Counted from the stretch's first letter, positions 16,816 through 31,416 are shown. The stretch: 64,000 nt of DNA from DATFQE01 sp963738205 (GCA_963738205.1 CAVTVQ010000007.1:186001-250000); one strand, 5' to 3'. Program-made: numbers and translations. Notes: generated from the letters alone by a model not told the origin.

Positions 16816-17715
16816 ATGCCGCTGCTCATCCTCGCAATCTGTTGTCTCGCCGGCGCCGCGTACCTGATCGGCGAGCTGGCGACGCTGCCCGCCCGTGAAC
16901 GGGCCAACTCCGTCCGCCGGGCTGCCACCTACGGGCGCTTCCGCGTCCGCACCGGCCTTCAGCGTGAGAGCCTCCGGGAGCGGGCGCTCGTCCCGCTCTC
17001 GCAGTCGCTCGCCGACCTGGTGCTGCGCGTAAACCCGCGTATGAGCGCCGAAGCAGTCGGCATGAAGCTGCAGGGCGCGGGCCTCGGCAAGAAGATCACG
17101 CCGACCGGCTTCCTGGCGGCGAAGGGCGTCTTCGCCCTGACCGGCGGAGCGCTGGCACTCCTGCTGATCGGCGCTGCCGGCAGCATGGGCTTGCTGTTCG
17201 GGCTCTTCATCGTGCTCGTCGGCTTCTTCGGGCCGGACTACCTGGTCTCGATGTACGCACGCCGACGTCGTGAGCTGCTCCGCGCGGCGCTCCCGGACGC
17301 GCTCGACCTGCTCGCCGTCAGCGTCGAGGCGGGTCTCGGCCTCGACGGGGCGATCTCGAAGCTGACCGAGCACATGGAGGGCCCGCTGGCCGAGGAGTTC
17401 GGGCTGACGCTCTCCGAGATGCGCATCGGCGAGAGCCGCGGCGAGGCGCTCAGGCGCCTCGGCGAGCGGTCGGACACGCCCGAGGTCTCGTCGTTCACCC
17501 GCGCGATCATCCAGGCCGACCAGCTCGGCACGTCGCTGGGCCGGATCCTGCGCGTTCAGGCCGCCGATACCCGCCTGCGCCGCCAGGCCGCCGCCGAGGA
17601 ACGGGCGATGAAGGCCCCGATCAAGATGCTCTTCCCCACGGTGCTGTTCATCTTCCCGGCCATGTTCCTGGTCATCCTCGGGCCGGCGATCCTCAACATC
17701 GACGAGATTTTCTAA
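16816..17715 (+). CDS. tadC: TadC inner-membrane platform protein
   Basis: A 299-aa polytopic protein with the second type II secretion F domain of the Tad system: LPDALDLLAVSVEAGLGLDGAIS, RIGESRGEALRRLGERSDTPE and a C-terminal TM helix ending in GPAILNIDEIF. It pairs with TadB to form the platform turned by CpaF. It starts four bases after the TadB stop. Confidence 0.93.
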   Translation: MPLLILAICCLAGAAYLIGELATLPARERANSVRRAATYGRFRVRTGLQRESLRERALVPLSQSLADLVLRVNPRMSAEAVGMKLQGAGLGKKITPTGFLAAKGVFALTGGALALLLIGAAGSMGLLFGLFIVLVGFFGPDYLVSMYARRRRELLRAALPDALDLLAVSVEAGLGLDGAISKLTEHMEGPLAEEFGLTLSEMRIGESRGEALRRLGERSDTPEVSSFTRAIIQADQLGTSLGRILRVQAADTRLRRQAAAEERAMKAPIKMLFPTVLFIFPAMFLVILGPAILNIDEIF

Positions 17716-17728
17716 GAAGGAGACAGCA

Positions 17729-19445
17729 ATGTCCGCAGGAGAGAAGCCAGAGGAGCAGCCGCAGGACGAGCAGAAGCCGTTCCAGCCGCAGGCCGAGAGC
17801 ACCGAGAACGAGACCGAAGGCGGTTTCGGCACGGGCCTCCGTGCACAGCTCAAGCGGCGGCGTGAGCCAAACGGCGAACCCGAGAGCACGCCTGCTCCCG
17901 AAGCGCCGATCGTCCGTGTGGACCTCTATGCGTCGGCGCCGCCCACCATCTCCACTGCCGAGAACGGCAACCGGACGGACGTCGAGCAGCTGCGTGGCGA
18001 GCTGTCGGCCGCACTCGCTCGTGAGCTCGACCTGAAGCAGGCGCTCGCCGAGCAGGTCGAGGCCTATGAGCGCAAGCTGGGCGAGGACCACGAGACGGCC
18101 AAGGCCGCGGCGGAGCTCGACGACCACGGCGCCCGCCTCTCCCAGATCGAAGCCGACGTCGCCCAGCGTGAGCGGGCGCTCGCGGCGGAGCGGAAGGCGC
18201 TCGAGGAAGAGCGCAGGCGCGTCGCCCAGCTCGAGGCCCAGCTGGCCGAGGAGCAGGCGGCGGCCGCCGGACGCAAACAGGAGCTGACCGGGCTGGAGCA
18301 GCGACTCGCCGAGGCAGAGCGCCGCGTGCAGCAGAACGCCGGCGAGCGCGAGCAGGAGCTCGAGCGCCGCGAGCGCGACGTGCGCGATGGCGAACGGCGC
18401 GTGGCGAAGACGCTCGGCGACGCGGAGAGTCGGGCGAGCAAGGCCGTTTCCGACGCCGAAACGCGCGCTGCGAAAGCCCTCGCGGAGGCCGAGAGCCGTG
18501 CCCAGAAGGCACAGGCCGAGGCTGAGGATCGCGCCGCAAAGGCGGCGTCCGAGGCGCAGAGCCGCACCAGCGCGCTCGAGAAGCGCGAGCAGAAGTCCGT
18601 TCGGCTCGAGCAGGAGCTCGCACAGCGCGAGCGCGATCTCCGCGCCCGCGAGGACGAGCGCAGCCGCGCCTTCTCGGAGCGCGACGAGGAGGGCCGCCGG
18701 CGCGCGAAGGAGCTCGCGCAGCGGGAGCAGAAGCTTCAGGATCGCGAGAGCCGGCTCACCAAGACGGAGGAGCGGATCCTCGCCAAGGAACGCGATCTCG
18801 ACACGCGCGACTCGGAGCTCGCCGCCTGGCAGGCGAGTATCCACGAGGACGCCGACCGCATGAAGCGCCAGATCGCGGAGCAGACGTCAGAGGTGCGCGA
18901 GGCCCACGCCCGTCTCTCGGAAGCAGACGCGCGCGAGCTCGAGCTGGCCGCCCGCGAGGCGGAGCTCAACCGCCGTGAGGCGGCGCTCGGCCGGGTCGAG
19001 AAGAACGAGAACCGCGGGCGCGAGCTCGAGGAGAAGGCGAAGCTGCAGGCGGAGCGCGAGGCCGAGCTGGCCGAGCGCGAGGCGGCCGTCGCCGAGGAGG
19101 AAGGCCTCGCGGAGTCGCTCAAGAGCCGGATCGAGCGGCGCGAGAAGCGTGTCGCGGACCGCCGAGGGGCAGATGCGCGACCGGATCCGCGAGCTCGACG
19201 ACCGGGAGGTCGAGGTCGAGCGCCGCGAGGCGATGCACGAGGCCGACCTCGAGATCCGCACGGAGAAGCTGGAGAAGCGCGAGAAGGCGCTCGCCGAGCT
19301 GGAAGCACGGCTCGGCGCCAAGGAGAGCGAGCTGGCCTCCTACGTCGCGAAGGCGCAGCACGAGCTGCAGCGTCGCGAGTCGGAGTGGTGGGCCAAGAAC
19401 CTCGGGCAGGAGCCCGAGGACGCCGCGACGTCCAACGCGGCGTAG
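17729..19445 (+). pseudogene. Long coiled-coil protein of the Tad operon, one-base frameshift
   Basis: A Glu/Arg/Ala-rich coiled-coil protein with heptads from about residue 80 to the end, behind a disordered N-terminus of about 80 residues; no TM segment is seen. The reading frame starting at 17729 loses its heptads near 19160, while the +1 frame continues them (MRDRIRELDDREVEVERRE) to a stop at 19445. Removing one C at 19159/19160 joins the two as VADAEGQMRDRI. About 570 residues would result. Either the gene is broken or the base is a sequencing error. It has a good RBS and follows tadC by 13 bases, so it may be a cytoplasmic scaffold for the pilus; that role is inferred from position only. 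Confidence 0.7.
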
Positions 19446-19468
19446 ACCCCACAGCCTGCGGTAACGCC

Positions 19469-19495
19469 GGCGGCCGGGGCCTGGGCCCGGCCGCC
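19469..19495. terminator. Bidirectional hairpin between convergent genes
   Basis: GGCGGCCGGG (19469-19478) pairs perfectly with CCCGGCCGCC (19486-19495) around a 7-base loop. It lies between the end of the Tad operon and the end of the FIST gene and can serve both. Confidence 0.7.
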
Positions 19496-19498
19496 CGG

Positions 19499-20671
19499 CT
19501 ACGCGAGGAAGACGGCGGCCGTGGCCGTGAAGCCGTGCAGGAATGCGCGGCCGCCGACAGGCCCGATCTCGCCGCCGCAGAAGAAGCCGGCCAGCGACGG
19601 GGAGCCCACCGCTTCGGCCAGCGCCAGTGCGTCGTGGTTCGGCTCGGAGAACATGTGCGTGCCGCGACCGTTGCACGTGAACAGGAGCGCCCCGGTGGGG
19701 GTTTCGCCGGCAAGGCCGCCCGCCAGCGACTCGCGCAGGTCCTCGTCGGCCGACGCGGCGTCGCGTACGTGGAAGCGCAAGGTCTGCCCGATGCGTACCT
19801 CGTCACCCACGGCGATCGCGCCGGTCTCCTCGTCGGCGCCCAACAATGCGCGAACGAGGTAGTCGCCGCGCCCGTACTCGGAGCGGTTCTCGTCGATCAC
19901 CAGCCCGACGAGGAGGCCGTTGGCCGCCTGCTGCAGCCGCTCGGGCGCGAGCGCGGCCAGATCGGTCTTCAGCCGCTCGAGGGCCGGCTCCCCCGCGAGC
20001 TCGAAGACGACGTTCCCTTCCGCGTTCGTGATCACTGCGTCGCGGCCGATCGGCGCGCAGCCCTGGGAGACGATCGTCCGGACGGGCACGCCCGAGACCG
20101 CTGCGCCCACCACGCCGCTCGCGTGGTGCTCGCCGTCGACGATCAGCACCTGGGCCCCCGGCGTTCCCGCTCCGGCGGCGATCCCGCCGACGACGGGCAG
20201 ACCCGCGTGCTCGTCGTTCAGCAGGCGCAAGAACGACCCGGCCGGGAAGGTGAACGGGTCGACCAGCATCGTCACGAGCGCGGGCTCGTCGCCGAAGTCG
20301 GGAAACCCCGAGATCGTGAGGCCTTCCTCGGCGGCCTCCGCCTCGAGGTGGAACGTCTCCACGCGCGCACCGGGCAGAACGCCGGCCCATAACGACAGGC
20401 CCGGGCCGCTCTCCAGCTCCCGCGTGCCGCCCACGACGCCCTCGGCGACGCAGCCGAGCAGACTGGCCGCGCCGAGCCCGTCGCGGACGATCGCGGCTGC
20501 GATCTCGACCTCGGCCAGGTGGGCTGGGGAAAGGAAGAGGTACGCCAGCTCGGGCGTCGAGCCGTCGAGCGTGCTTCGCACCTGGCGGACCGCCTCGATC
20601 GCCGCGTCCTCGGCGGCCGCTGCGGTGGACAGGCCGGTCGCGATCCGCGTGGTCGCCGTGTGCCGTTCCAT
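19499..20671 (-). CDS. FIST domain protein
   Basis: A 390-aa protein made of FIST N- and C-terminal domains, predicted small-ligand sensory modules. Typical strings are LLGCVAEGVVGGTRELE, VVGGIAAGAG and, near the end, FTCNGRGTHMFSEPNHDALAL followed by GFFCGGEIGPVGG. No kinase or other output domain is attached, so it is a stand-alone FIST protein. The ATG at 20671 begins the conserved part; an ATG at 20701 would add ten residues. It is divergent from the glycosidase gene. Confidence 0.9.
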   Translation of the reverse strand: MERHTATTRIATGLSTAAAAEDAAIEAVRQVRSTLDGSTPELAYLFLSPAHLAEVEIAAAIVRDGLGAASLLGCVAEGVVGGTRELESGPGLSLWAGVLPGARVETFHLEAEAAEEGLTISGFPDFGDEPALVTMLVDPFTFPAGSFLRLLNDEHAGLPVVGGIAAGAGTPGAQVLIVDGEHHASGVVGAAVSGVPVRTIVSQGCAPIGRDAVITNAEGNVVFELAGEPALERLKTDLAALAPERLQQAANGLLVGLVIDENRSEYGRGDYLVRALLGADEETGAIAVGDEVRIGQTLRFHVRDAASADEDLRESLAGGLAGETPTGALLFTCNGRGTHMFSEPNHDALALAEAVGSPSLAGFFCGGEIGPVGGRAFLHGFTATAAVFLA

Positions 20672-20769
20672 CCTCGCCGTCAGTCTAGGCGTGGCCGACA
20701 TCCCGTAAGAAGTTCGTAAGCGGGCCTATTTTGCTCAAGGATTGCGCCGTACCATCCGAATCCAGACAC

Positions 20770-21981
20770 ATGTCACCGCTGCGGGCCTCCCTCCTGCTCT
20801 CCCTCGTCGTCGCGTTGGCGACGCTCGCGCCGAGCGCTGCGTCCGGCTCGCGCTCCCTTCAGGTCGGACTGACCGACCACGCTGCCGCGCTGAACGGCGA
20901 GTCGAAGTTCTTCACCACGCTCGGGCAGCTGCGCGCCGAGGTGCTCCGCGTCAACCTCTACTGGGGCGGGCCGCTCGGCGTCGCCCGACGCAAGCCGGCC
21001 AACGGCGCCGACCCTGGCGACCCAGCGTACGACTGGCGCCGGTACGACCGCCTCGTCCTGAATGCCGCGCGCCAGCGAGTCCGGATCGCCTTCTCGATCT
21101 TCGCCACGCCCGCCTGGGCCAACCGCGGGCGCGGACGGAACCGCGCGCCTGACAACGCCGTCCATTTGGAGAAGTTCGCGTATGCCGCGGCCGCCCGCTA
21201 CAGCGGCACCTGGGAGCGCCGTGAAGACGACCGCGTGCTGCCGCCCGTCCGACTCTGGATCGCCTGGAACGAGCCGAACCTCAACCTCGGGCTCGTGCCG
21301 CAGTTCCGGAAGATCAACGGCCGCTGGCGGATCCAGAGCGCCCGCGACTACGCGCGCATCTGCAACGCGATCTACGACGGCGTCCACATCACCGGCCTGA
21401 CCGCCCAGCGGGTCGCGTGCGGCGTCACCGCTCCGCGGGGCAACAACGCGCCGAACCAGCGCCGGCCGTCGGTGTCCCCGCTCGCGTTCCTGCGGGCCAT
21501 GAAGCGCTACGGCGTGCGCACATTCGACGCCTACGCGCACCAGCCGTACTACGGGGCGCCGCGCGAGACGCCGAGCACCCCGCCGCGCGCCAAGACGGCG
21601 GTCACGCTCGCCAACATCGACAGGCTCGTCGACGAGGTCACGCGGCTCTTCGGCAGGAAGCGCATCTGGCTGACCGAGTACGGCTACCAGACGCGCCCGC
21701 CCGACCTGACCTTCGGCGTTTCCTGGGCGCAGCAGGCGAAGTACCTGGCGCAGTCGTACGCGATCGCGCGAGCCCATCCGCGGATCGACATGCTGCTCTG
21801 GTTCCTCCTCCGCGACGAGGACCGGCTCGACGGCTGGCAGTCGGGCCTGCTCAGCATCAGCGGCCATCGCAAGCCGGCGTTCGAGGCGTTCCGCCGGATG
21901 CCGCGGCTCAGCGAGCCGTTCGTGTTCGCCGAGGACGGCCTCGGCTACAGCTCGCTGCCACTCGCCTTCCCAGGCGCCTGA
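20770..21981 (+). CDS. Exported clan GH-A glycoside hydrolase-like protein
   Basis: A 403-aa protein with a signal peptide (SLLLSLVVALATLAPSAASG) and a TIM-barrel glycosidase domain. WIAWNEPN carries the probable acid/base Glu168 and WLTEYGYQT the nucleophile Glu303, the NEP/E pair at strands 4 and 7 of clan GH-A. The exact family (GH5, GH39 or similar) cannot be assigned by eye. I use the ATG at 20770, which starts the signal peptide; the frame is open from 20731. No transporter or other carbohydrate gene is adjacent. Confidence 0.78.
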   Translation: MSPLRASLLLSLVVALATLAPSAASGSRSLQVGLTDHAAALNGESKFFTTLGQLRAEVLRVNLYWGGPLGVARRKPANGADPGDPAYDWRRYDRLVLNAARQRVRIAFSIFATPAWANRGRGRNRAPDNAVHLEKFAYAAAARYSGTWERREDDRVLPPVRLWIAWNEPNLNLGLVPQFRKINGRWRIQSARDYARICNAIYDGVHITGLTAQRVACGVTAPRGNNAPNQRRPSVSPLAFLRAMKRYGVRTFDAYAHQPYYGAPRETPSTPPRAKTAVTLANIDRLVDEVTRLFGRKRIWLTEYGYQTRPPDLTFGVSWAQQAKYLAQSYAIARAHPRIDMLLWFLLRDEDRLDGWQSGLLSISGHRKPAFEAFRRMPRLSEPFVFAEDGLGYSSLPLAFPGA

Positions 21982-22063
21982 CGCACACTCCGACCAGGCC
22001 TCTGCTGGGTACTGTGGGGTGGCTGAAACGGGCACTTCCCGCCGTTGGCGGAGACGACCTACA

Positions 22064-22091
22064 CGTAGCTACACTTTTTGTAGTTACTACG
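22064..22091. promoter_or_regulatory. AT-rich inverted repeat upstream of lon
   Basis: The segment contains CGTAG ... CTACA ... TGTAG ... CTACG, an imperfect inverted repeat that is markedly AT-richer than its surroundings, 25-53 bases before the lon start. It may be an operator overlapping the lon promoter. It does not resemble the HspR (HAIR) or CIRCE heat-shock operators. Confidence 0.45.
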
Positions 22092-22116
22092 TCTTCTGAA
22101 TGGAGAGTGAAGCATT

Positions 22117-24408
<2,292 letters not shown>

Positions 24409-24714
24409 ATGCGCTGTCGCAAGTGCGAGCCGATGCCCGAGGAGGTCCGCCGGACGGCGGGCCTCCTCGAGCGGCGTTGGCTCCTGTCAGTGCTCTACGC
24501 GGCGCACTCCGGCGCACTCCGCTTCAACGAGTTCAAGCAGATGCTCGGCGAGGTGCCGCCGCGGACCCTCGCCCAGCGGCTCAGCGAGCTCGAGGACGCG
24601 GGGCTGCTCGACCGCAACGTGGTCGACGCCAGGCCGCCGCGAGTCGAGTACCGCCTCACCGACCGGGGCCGCGAGTTCGGCGCCGTCGTGCGCGCCATGT
24701 CTCAGCTGGCCTAG
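24409..24714 (+). CDS. HxlR-family winged-helix regulator
   Basis: A 101-aa MarR/HxlR-type DNA-binding protein. LLERRWLLSVLYAAHSGALRFNEFKQML, then PPRTLAQRLSELEDAGLLDR and VEYRLTDRGREFG, form the HxlR winged helix. Its ATG follows the lon TAG directly (TAGATG). HxlR proteins often sense aldehydes or redox state, but the N-terminal Cys3/Cys6 pair here is only suggestive. The inverted repeat before lon could be its site. Confidence 0.85.
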   Translation: MRCRKCEPMPEEVRRTAGLLERRWLLSVLYAAHSGALRFNEFKQMLGEVPPRTLAQRLSELEDAGLLDRNVVDARPPRVEYRLTDRGREFGAVVRAMSQLA

Positions 24715-24793
24715 GCGCCGGCGCCGACGTCTCCCAGAGCCGTGTCCGGGGGTCAGACGCCCGGACGTGGCCGCTCGAGCCGTGGCCGCGGGG

Positions 24794-25353
24794 TCACAGC
24801 TCGCGCAGGACGCGGCAGGGCGACCCCGCCGCGACCACCCGCGCCGGGATGTCCTTGACGACCACGCTGCCGGCGCCGATCACCGAGTCGTCGCCGATCG
24901 CCACCCCCGGGCCGACGATCGCGCCCCCGCCGATCCACACGTTCCGACCGACGACGATCGGCTGGGCGAGCTCCAGGCCCGTAGCCCGCTCCTCCGGATC
25001 GACCGGATGTGTGGCTGCGCACAGCTGCACGGCCGGCCCGAGCTTCGTCAGGGCGCCGACCTCCACGCGAGCGCAGTCGAGCACGATGCAGCCGAAGTTG
25101 AAGTAGGCGCCGTCGCCGAGAACGATGTTCGACCCGTAGTCGCAGTAAAAGGGCGGCTCGACCGAGACATCGTCGCCGAGCTCGCCGATCAGCTCCCCGA
25201 GCACAACCCGTCGCTCCGCGTCCTCCCCGGGCGCCGCGGCGTTGTACCGCGCCGTCAATTCGCGAGCCCGCAGCCGCGCCGCCACAAGCTCGGGGTCGGC
25301 TGCCCGGTAGAGCTCTCCCGCGAGCATGCGCTCACGCTGGGTGGCCTCGGCCA

Positions 25354-25354
<1 letters not shown>
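24794..25354 (-). CDS. Maltose/galactoside O-acetyltransferase-like LbetaH protein
   Basis: A 186-aa acetyl-CoA-dependent O-acetyltransferase of the hexapeptide-repeat family. The N-terminal maltose-acetyltransferase motif is RMLAGELYRAADPELVAAR; hexapeptide repeats follow (NIVLGDGAYFNFGCIVLDCA, NVWIGGGAIVGPGVAIGDDSVIGAGS), with catalytic His in ATHPVDPEER. I start at the GTG at 25354, which shares one base with the aconitase TAG; an ATG at 25327 is the alternative. It is coupled to acnA without an obvious metabolic link. Confidence 0.88.
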
Positions 25355-28125
<2,771 letters not shown>

Positions 28126-28177
28126 CGAGTCGCAGGCTATCGAGTCGGCAGCGGCGCGCGCCGCTACGATCGCAAGT

Positions 28178-28519
28178 ATGCGATACCAAGACCGGGGCAC
28201 GTTCGAACGGCTCCGCCAGCGCATCGCGGGTGCGGAAAACGGCTGGTTCTTCGCTCAGATCGCGGACCGCGTCGCCGAGCGCCGTCAGGAGCTCGGCCTC
28301 TCTCAACAACAGCTCGCCGTCCTGACCGGGACGACGCAGTCGGCGATCGCCCGACTCGAGGGCGGGGGCCGCCCGCCCCGGATCGACACGCTGCTGAAGA
28401 TCGCCGAGGCGCTCGACTGCGACCTCGTCGTCGACCTGCAGGCGAGAAGCGACCAGGTCAGCGCAGCCGGTAGGGCGCGCAGTCGCGGGCCGCGTGACCC
28501 GCGCGATCCCAGGCCGTGA
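28178..28519 (+). CDS. XRE-family helix-turn-helix protein
   Basis: A 113-aa DNA-binding protein. The HTH is RRQELGLSQQQLAVLTGTTQSAIARLE, followed by PRIDTLLKIAEALDCDLVVDL, as in HigA-like antitoxins. No HigB-type toxin lies beside it, and the next gene is on the other strand with 62 bases of overlap at the 3' ends. It may regulate acnA, from which it diverges; position only. Confidence 0.8.
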   Translation: MRYQDRGTFERLRQRIAGAENGWFFAQIADRVAERRQELGLSQQQLAVLTGTTQSAIARLEGGGRPPRIDTLLKIAEALDCDLVVDLQARSDQVSAAGRARSRGPRDPRDPRP

Positions 28520-29174
28520 TGCAGAGTGTGTACGGGCCGGCGGCCAGACCTCGGGAGAGGGGGCGTCTGCTGAAGAGCGTCTGCTTTCGCCTCCAGGTCA
28601 CGGCACGGTAGGCGCCGATCGCTCGCGCGACCTCGTGGCCACGGCGCAGGAGGGCCGCACGCAGCCGGACGAGGCCGCTGTCGTCGCTCACTCGGGCGCC
28701 GAAGAACGCCGTCTGCCCACGCTGCGCCACGCCCGCGAGCGTCCGTAGGCGGGGCCTTGCCCGGTCGGACGCGTCCGTCCCGGAGCCGCGTTTCACACCC
28801 GTGAACGACCACGTTTCGCTCGCCGCTCGGACGGCGCCGGCGAGACTCACGCGCCAGTAGTAAACGCCCTGGTAGACACGGTTCGGCCTGAACGTGGTCG
28901 CGCAGTTCACGTCGCGCACCCTGCACGAGAACGTGTTCTCGATCGCGTTCTGGGTCAGTGCCTGATCGGTGGCGGTGCGCAGGACGATCACGACCGGACC
29001 GTTCGCCGGCGCGTCGCCCCAGTCGATTCGCCAGCCGAACGCGGGCGCCGTGCCCAGCCCGGGGTAGACGACTGTGGCGCCGTCGGCAGGCGTCAGCAGC
29101 GACACCTCTCCGGAGGTTGCCTGCGGCTGGAACAGCAGGCTCGCGGTCGCGAGCACGATGGCGGCGGCGTGCAC
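28458..29174 (-). CDS. Secreted beta-sandwich (Ig/Fn3-like) hypothetical protein
   Basis: A 238-aa protein with a hydrophobic N-terminal segment resembling a signal peptide (AAAIVLATASLLF), then a region like a fibronectin/Ig sandwich (LLTPADGATVVYPGLG, VYQGVYYWRVSLAG) and a second basic domain. Four Cys residues could form extracellular disulfides. I do not recognise a family. Its 3' end overlaps that of the XRE gene. Confidence 0.55.
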   Translation of the reverse strand: MHAAAIVLATASLLFQPQATSGEVSLLTPADGATVVYPGLGTAPAFGWRIDWGDAPANGPVVIVLRTATDQALTQNAIENTFSCRVRDVNCATTFRPNRVYQGVYYWRVSLAGAVRAASETWSFTGVKRGSGTDASDRARPRLRTLAGVAQRGQTAFFGARVSDDSGLVRLRAALLRRGHEVARAIGAYRAVTWRRKQTLFSRRPLSRGLAAGPYTLCITAWDRAGHAARDCAPYRLR

Positions 29175-29237
29175 GACGCTCCGAGCATCGGCAATGGTTT
29201 CAAGAGGCCTTGACCCCCGTTTCGAGGGAGAGCGCCG

Positions 29238-29474
29238 CTAGGGGATCAGGCCTGAGAGCTCGTCGAGCGCCCGCTCGAGGCCGTAACCGATCTCGCGGAC
29301 GCTTTCCTGGGCGTTGTCGGTCAGGCTCTGTCGCGCCTGCACGACGCGCGAGACCTCGCCCTCCATCGAGCCGCTCTGAGCCGCGGACGCCTGCGTCGGC
29401 GACTCGCCGAGGTACGAGATCCCGAACAGGAGCCCGAAACCGCAGAGGCAGGTCAGGAGGAGGAGGCGCCGCAC
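29238..29474 (-). CDS. Small membrane-anchored or secreted protein
   Basis: A 78-aa protein from a GTG start: hydrophobic N-terminus LLLLTCLCGFGLLFGISYLG, then a polar helix rich in Gln/Glu/Ser. It may be a lipoprotein or be held by an uncleaved anchor. No family recognised; coding potential is supported by the clean signal-like N-terminus. Confidence 0.45.
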   Translation of the reverse strand: MRRLLLLTCLCGFGLLFGISYLGESPTQASAAQSGSMEGEVSRVVQARQSLTDNAQESVREIGYGLERALDELSGLIP

Positions 29475-29607
29475 GAGTCTGACGGTAGGCGGCCGCGCCG
29501 CCCGCGTCGTCCCCCGCCGGAGCTAGGACCTGGGCCGCCGCGCTTTGGGACTGCGCGCGTGGTCGTCGACCACGAGGATTCTCATCCCTCGCAAGCGGTG
29601 AGCCGAC

Positions 29608-30003
29608 TCAGGCGGCGGATCCGGCCGCGGCTGCTTTCCCTTCCCAATAGCGGGTGAGGGCTCCCTGCACCTTCACGAACCACACGATCGCCGGGATGAT
29701 CAGGATCGCGCCCGGGAAGAGCCACAGTCCCGTCCAGCCGGTGAACGGCGGCTCCTGCCCATCCTTCTTGTACATCTTCCCGATCTCCGACGGGATCACG
29801 AACGCCATCACCGGGTTGACAACGATCCAGATGACCAGGCCGAGCACTCCGCCGAGGCCCTCGCCCGTGTGCTGCTTCATCTCCTCCGTGGTCTTGTAGG
29901 CCCAGTACAGGCTGTAAATGCTGAACGTGATGATGTACAGCAGGATCCCGAAGCCGATCCCGCGCGGCTGACCGAGCGGACCCGTGTTTCCGGATGTGCT
30001 CAT
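29608..30003 (-). CDS. DUF4234 domain membrane protein
   Basis: A 131-aa protein with three or four TM helices. IGFGILLYIITFSIYSLYWAY followed by EEMKQHTGEG is the DUF4234 pattern. The ATG at 30003 is preceded by GGGAGGGA, a strong ribosome site, so the longer frame to 30156 is not used. Function is unknown. Confidence 0.8.
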   Translation of the reverse strand: MSTSGNTGPLGQPRGIGFGILLYIITFSIYSLYWAYKTTEEMKQHTGEGLGGVLGLVIWIVVNPVMAFVIPSEIGKMYKKDGQEPPFTGWTGLWLFPGAILIIPAIVWFVKVQGALTRYWEGKAAAAGSAA

Positions 30004-30176
30004 CGTCCCTCCCTCGCCATGGTCGGCGTGACTGAACCACGTTCCCGATTCCGGGTCAACCACTGCGCGTGCGGCCCGCGAGCGACGAATCGCGGTGACG
30101 ACGATCAGGATCACGCCCGAGGCGACCCCGAGGAGGCGAGCTTGCACGGCTCCCACCGCGGGCCTAGTCTCGAGGG

Positions 30177-31349
30177 ATGCGCGGCCGTCAACGCGACGCC
30201 GAGCAGGCCGACGGGCTCGCCGAGCCTTCGCCGCGCGCGGCGTCAGACGAGCACGCCGTCCTCGCCCTGCAGCGCAAGGCCGGCAACGCGGCCGTGACCC
30301 AGCTGATCCAGCGCGACGACGCGCCGCCGATGACCTTCGTCCGGCCGGGGTCGCCGCTCAGCATGCGCCCGACGAAGAGCCCGTTCGACTACTCGCAGGT
30401 CGTGATCCCGGCGGAGCACGGCGCGGCGGTGAACGCGGTCGTCGAGTGGTTCGGGACGTCGGCGGCCGAGATCACGAGCGGGCGGTCGGCCGGGTTCCTG
30501 CTGGCGGTCCCGGAGCTCGTCAAGTGGGCCCGCGGGCTTCCGTTCACGGTCGACGGCAAGACGGGAAAGGTCGGCGACCACATGAGCGCGGGCGAGGTCG
30601 AGACGCTGCTTCGCGACGAGGCCAAGCGCCGGGGTGTGCGCCTGCTCGAGCACCGCTCCCTGACCGACAAGAGCGGCGCCCGCTCCGAGCTGGCCGCGAT
30701 CATGGAGAACCTCGGGCGCATCCCGACGCAGATCCAGCTCGGCGGCGACTCGGCCAAGCTCACGCTCTCGATCGCGGGCAAGGCGACCGGCGAGCTCTCG
30801 CTCGGTAAGGGCGGCAAGGTCGAGGCCGAGGGGTCTGCCGAAGGCGGCGAGTTGAGCTACTCGGCGCCCGGCGGTCGAGGCAAGATCACCGGCAAGGCCG
30901 GCCCCGAGGGCGGCGGCGGATCGCTCGAGCTGCCGGGCGGCAAGGTCAGCATCGACGTCACCGATTCGAAGGTGAAGGCGGAGGTGAAGGCGGGCGACCT
31001 GCTTACCGTCCGCGGCAGCGCCGGTACCGAGAAGGATGGCAGCTTCGCCTGGCGCGCCGACATCCAGATCGGGACGCTCGGCAAGATCATCACGGTCGAG
31101 GAGATGGCGAATCTGATGATCGGCGCGCAGGACACCTTCGGCAAGGCGGCCACCGACCTGTCCAAGGGGCTCAGCGTCGACAAGGCCAAGGAGCACGGCG
31201 GCGCCGTCAAGGACGCGGTCAAGAACGTCGTCGAGAAGGCGGAGAAGAGCGCCAAGCAGGCGAAGTCGGGCTGGTCGGTCGGAGGTTCGCTGTCCGGCAC
31301 GGACAAGGGCGGCTGGGCCGCCTCGGTCACCCTCACCTGGGTCTGGTAG
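30177..31349 (+). CDS. Protein with eCIS-associated LQRxAGNxA motif and repeat domain
   Basis: A 390-aa protein without a signal peptide. Residues 31-46 read LQRKAGNAAVTQLIQR, the N-terminal motif seen in proteins associated with extracellular contractile injection systems (often next to DUF4157). A short alpha/beta region follows, then from about residue 185 a Gly/Lys-rich series of short beta repeats (GELSLGKGGKVEAEGS and similar), a Lys/Ala helix (about 335-365) and an aromatic end SVTLTWVW. No injection-system structural genes are in this window. It ends in a strong terminator. A second motif-bearing protein is at 60353-61708. Confidence 0.65.
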   Translation: MRGRQRDAEQADGLAEPSPRAASDEHAVLALQRKAGNAAVTQLIQRDDAPPMTFVRPGSPLSMRPTKSPFDYSQVVIPAEHGAAVNAVVEWFGTSAAEITSGRSAGFLLAVPELVKWARGLPFTVDGKTGKVGDHMSAGEVETLLRDEAKRRGVRLLEHRSLTDKSGARSELAAIMENLGRIPTQIQLGGDSAKLTLSIAGKATGELSLGKGGKVEAEGSAEGGELSYSAPGGRGKITGKAGPEGGGGSLELPGGKVSIDVTDSKVKAEVKAGDLLTVRGSAGTEKDGSFAWRADIQIGTLGKIITVEEMANLMIGAQDTFGKAATDLSKGLSVDKAKEHGGAVKDAVKNVVEKAEKSAKQAKSGWSVGGSLSGTDKGGWAASVTLTWVW

Positions 31350-31371
31350 CAGTTGGAGAAACGAAGCAGCC

Positions 31372-31403
31372 GTCGGGCCGCGGCGCGAATGCCGCGGCCC
31401 GAC
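31372..31403 (+). terminator. 13-bp hairpin terminator
   Basis: Arms 31372-31384 and 31391-31403 pair perfectly around a 6-base loop, just after the LQRxAGN protein and before the convergent cupredoxin-like gene, so it can act on both strands. Confidence 0.75.
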
Positions 31404-31416
31404 TCGACCCGATGCG

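Noticed and set aside
19170..20392. Continuation of the coiled-coil frame to 20392 (887 codons)
   Set aside because: After about 19160 the frame loses heptads and becomes Arg/Gly/Pro-rich, and it runs through the FIST gene on the other strand.
30177..31349. A complete contractile injection system
   Set aside because: No sheath, tube, baseplate, spike or AAA genes of such a system are present in the 64 kb.
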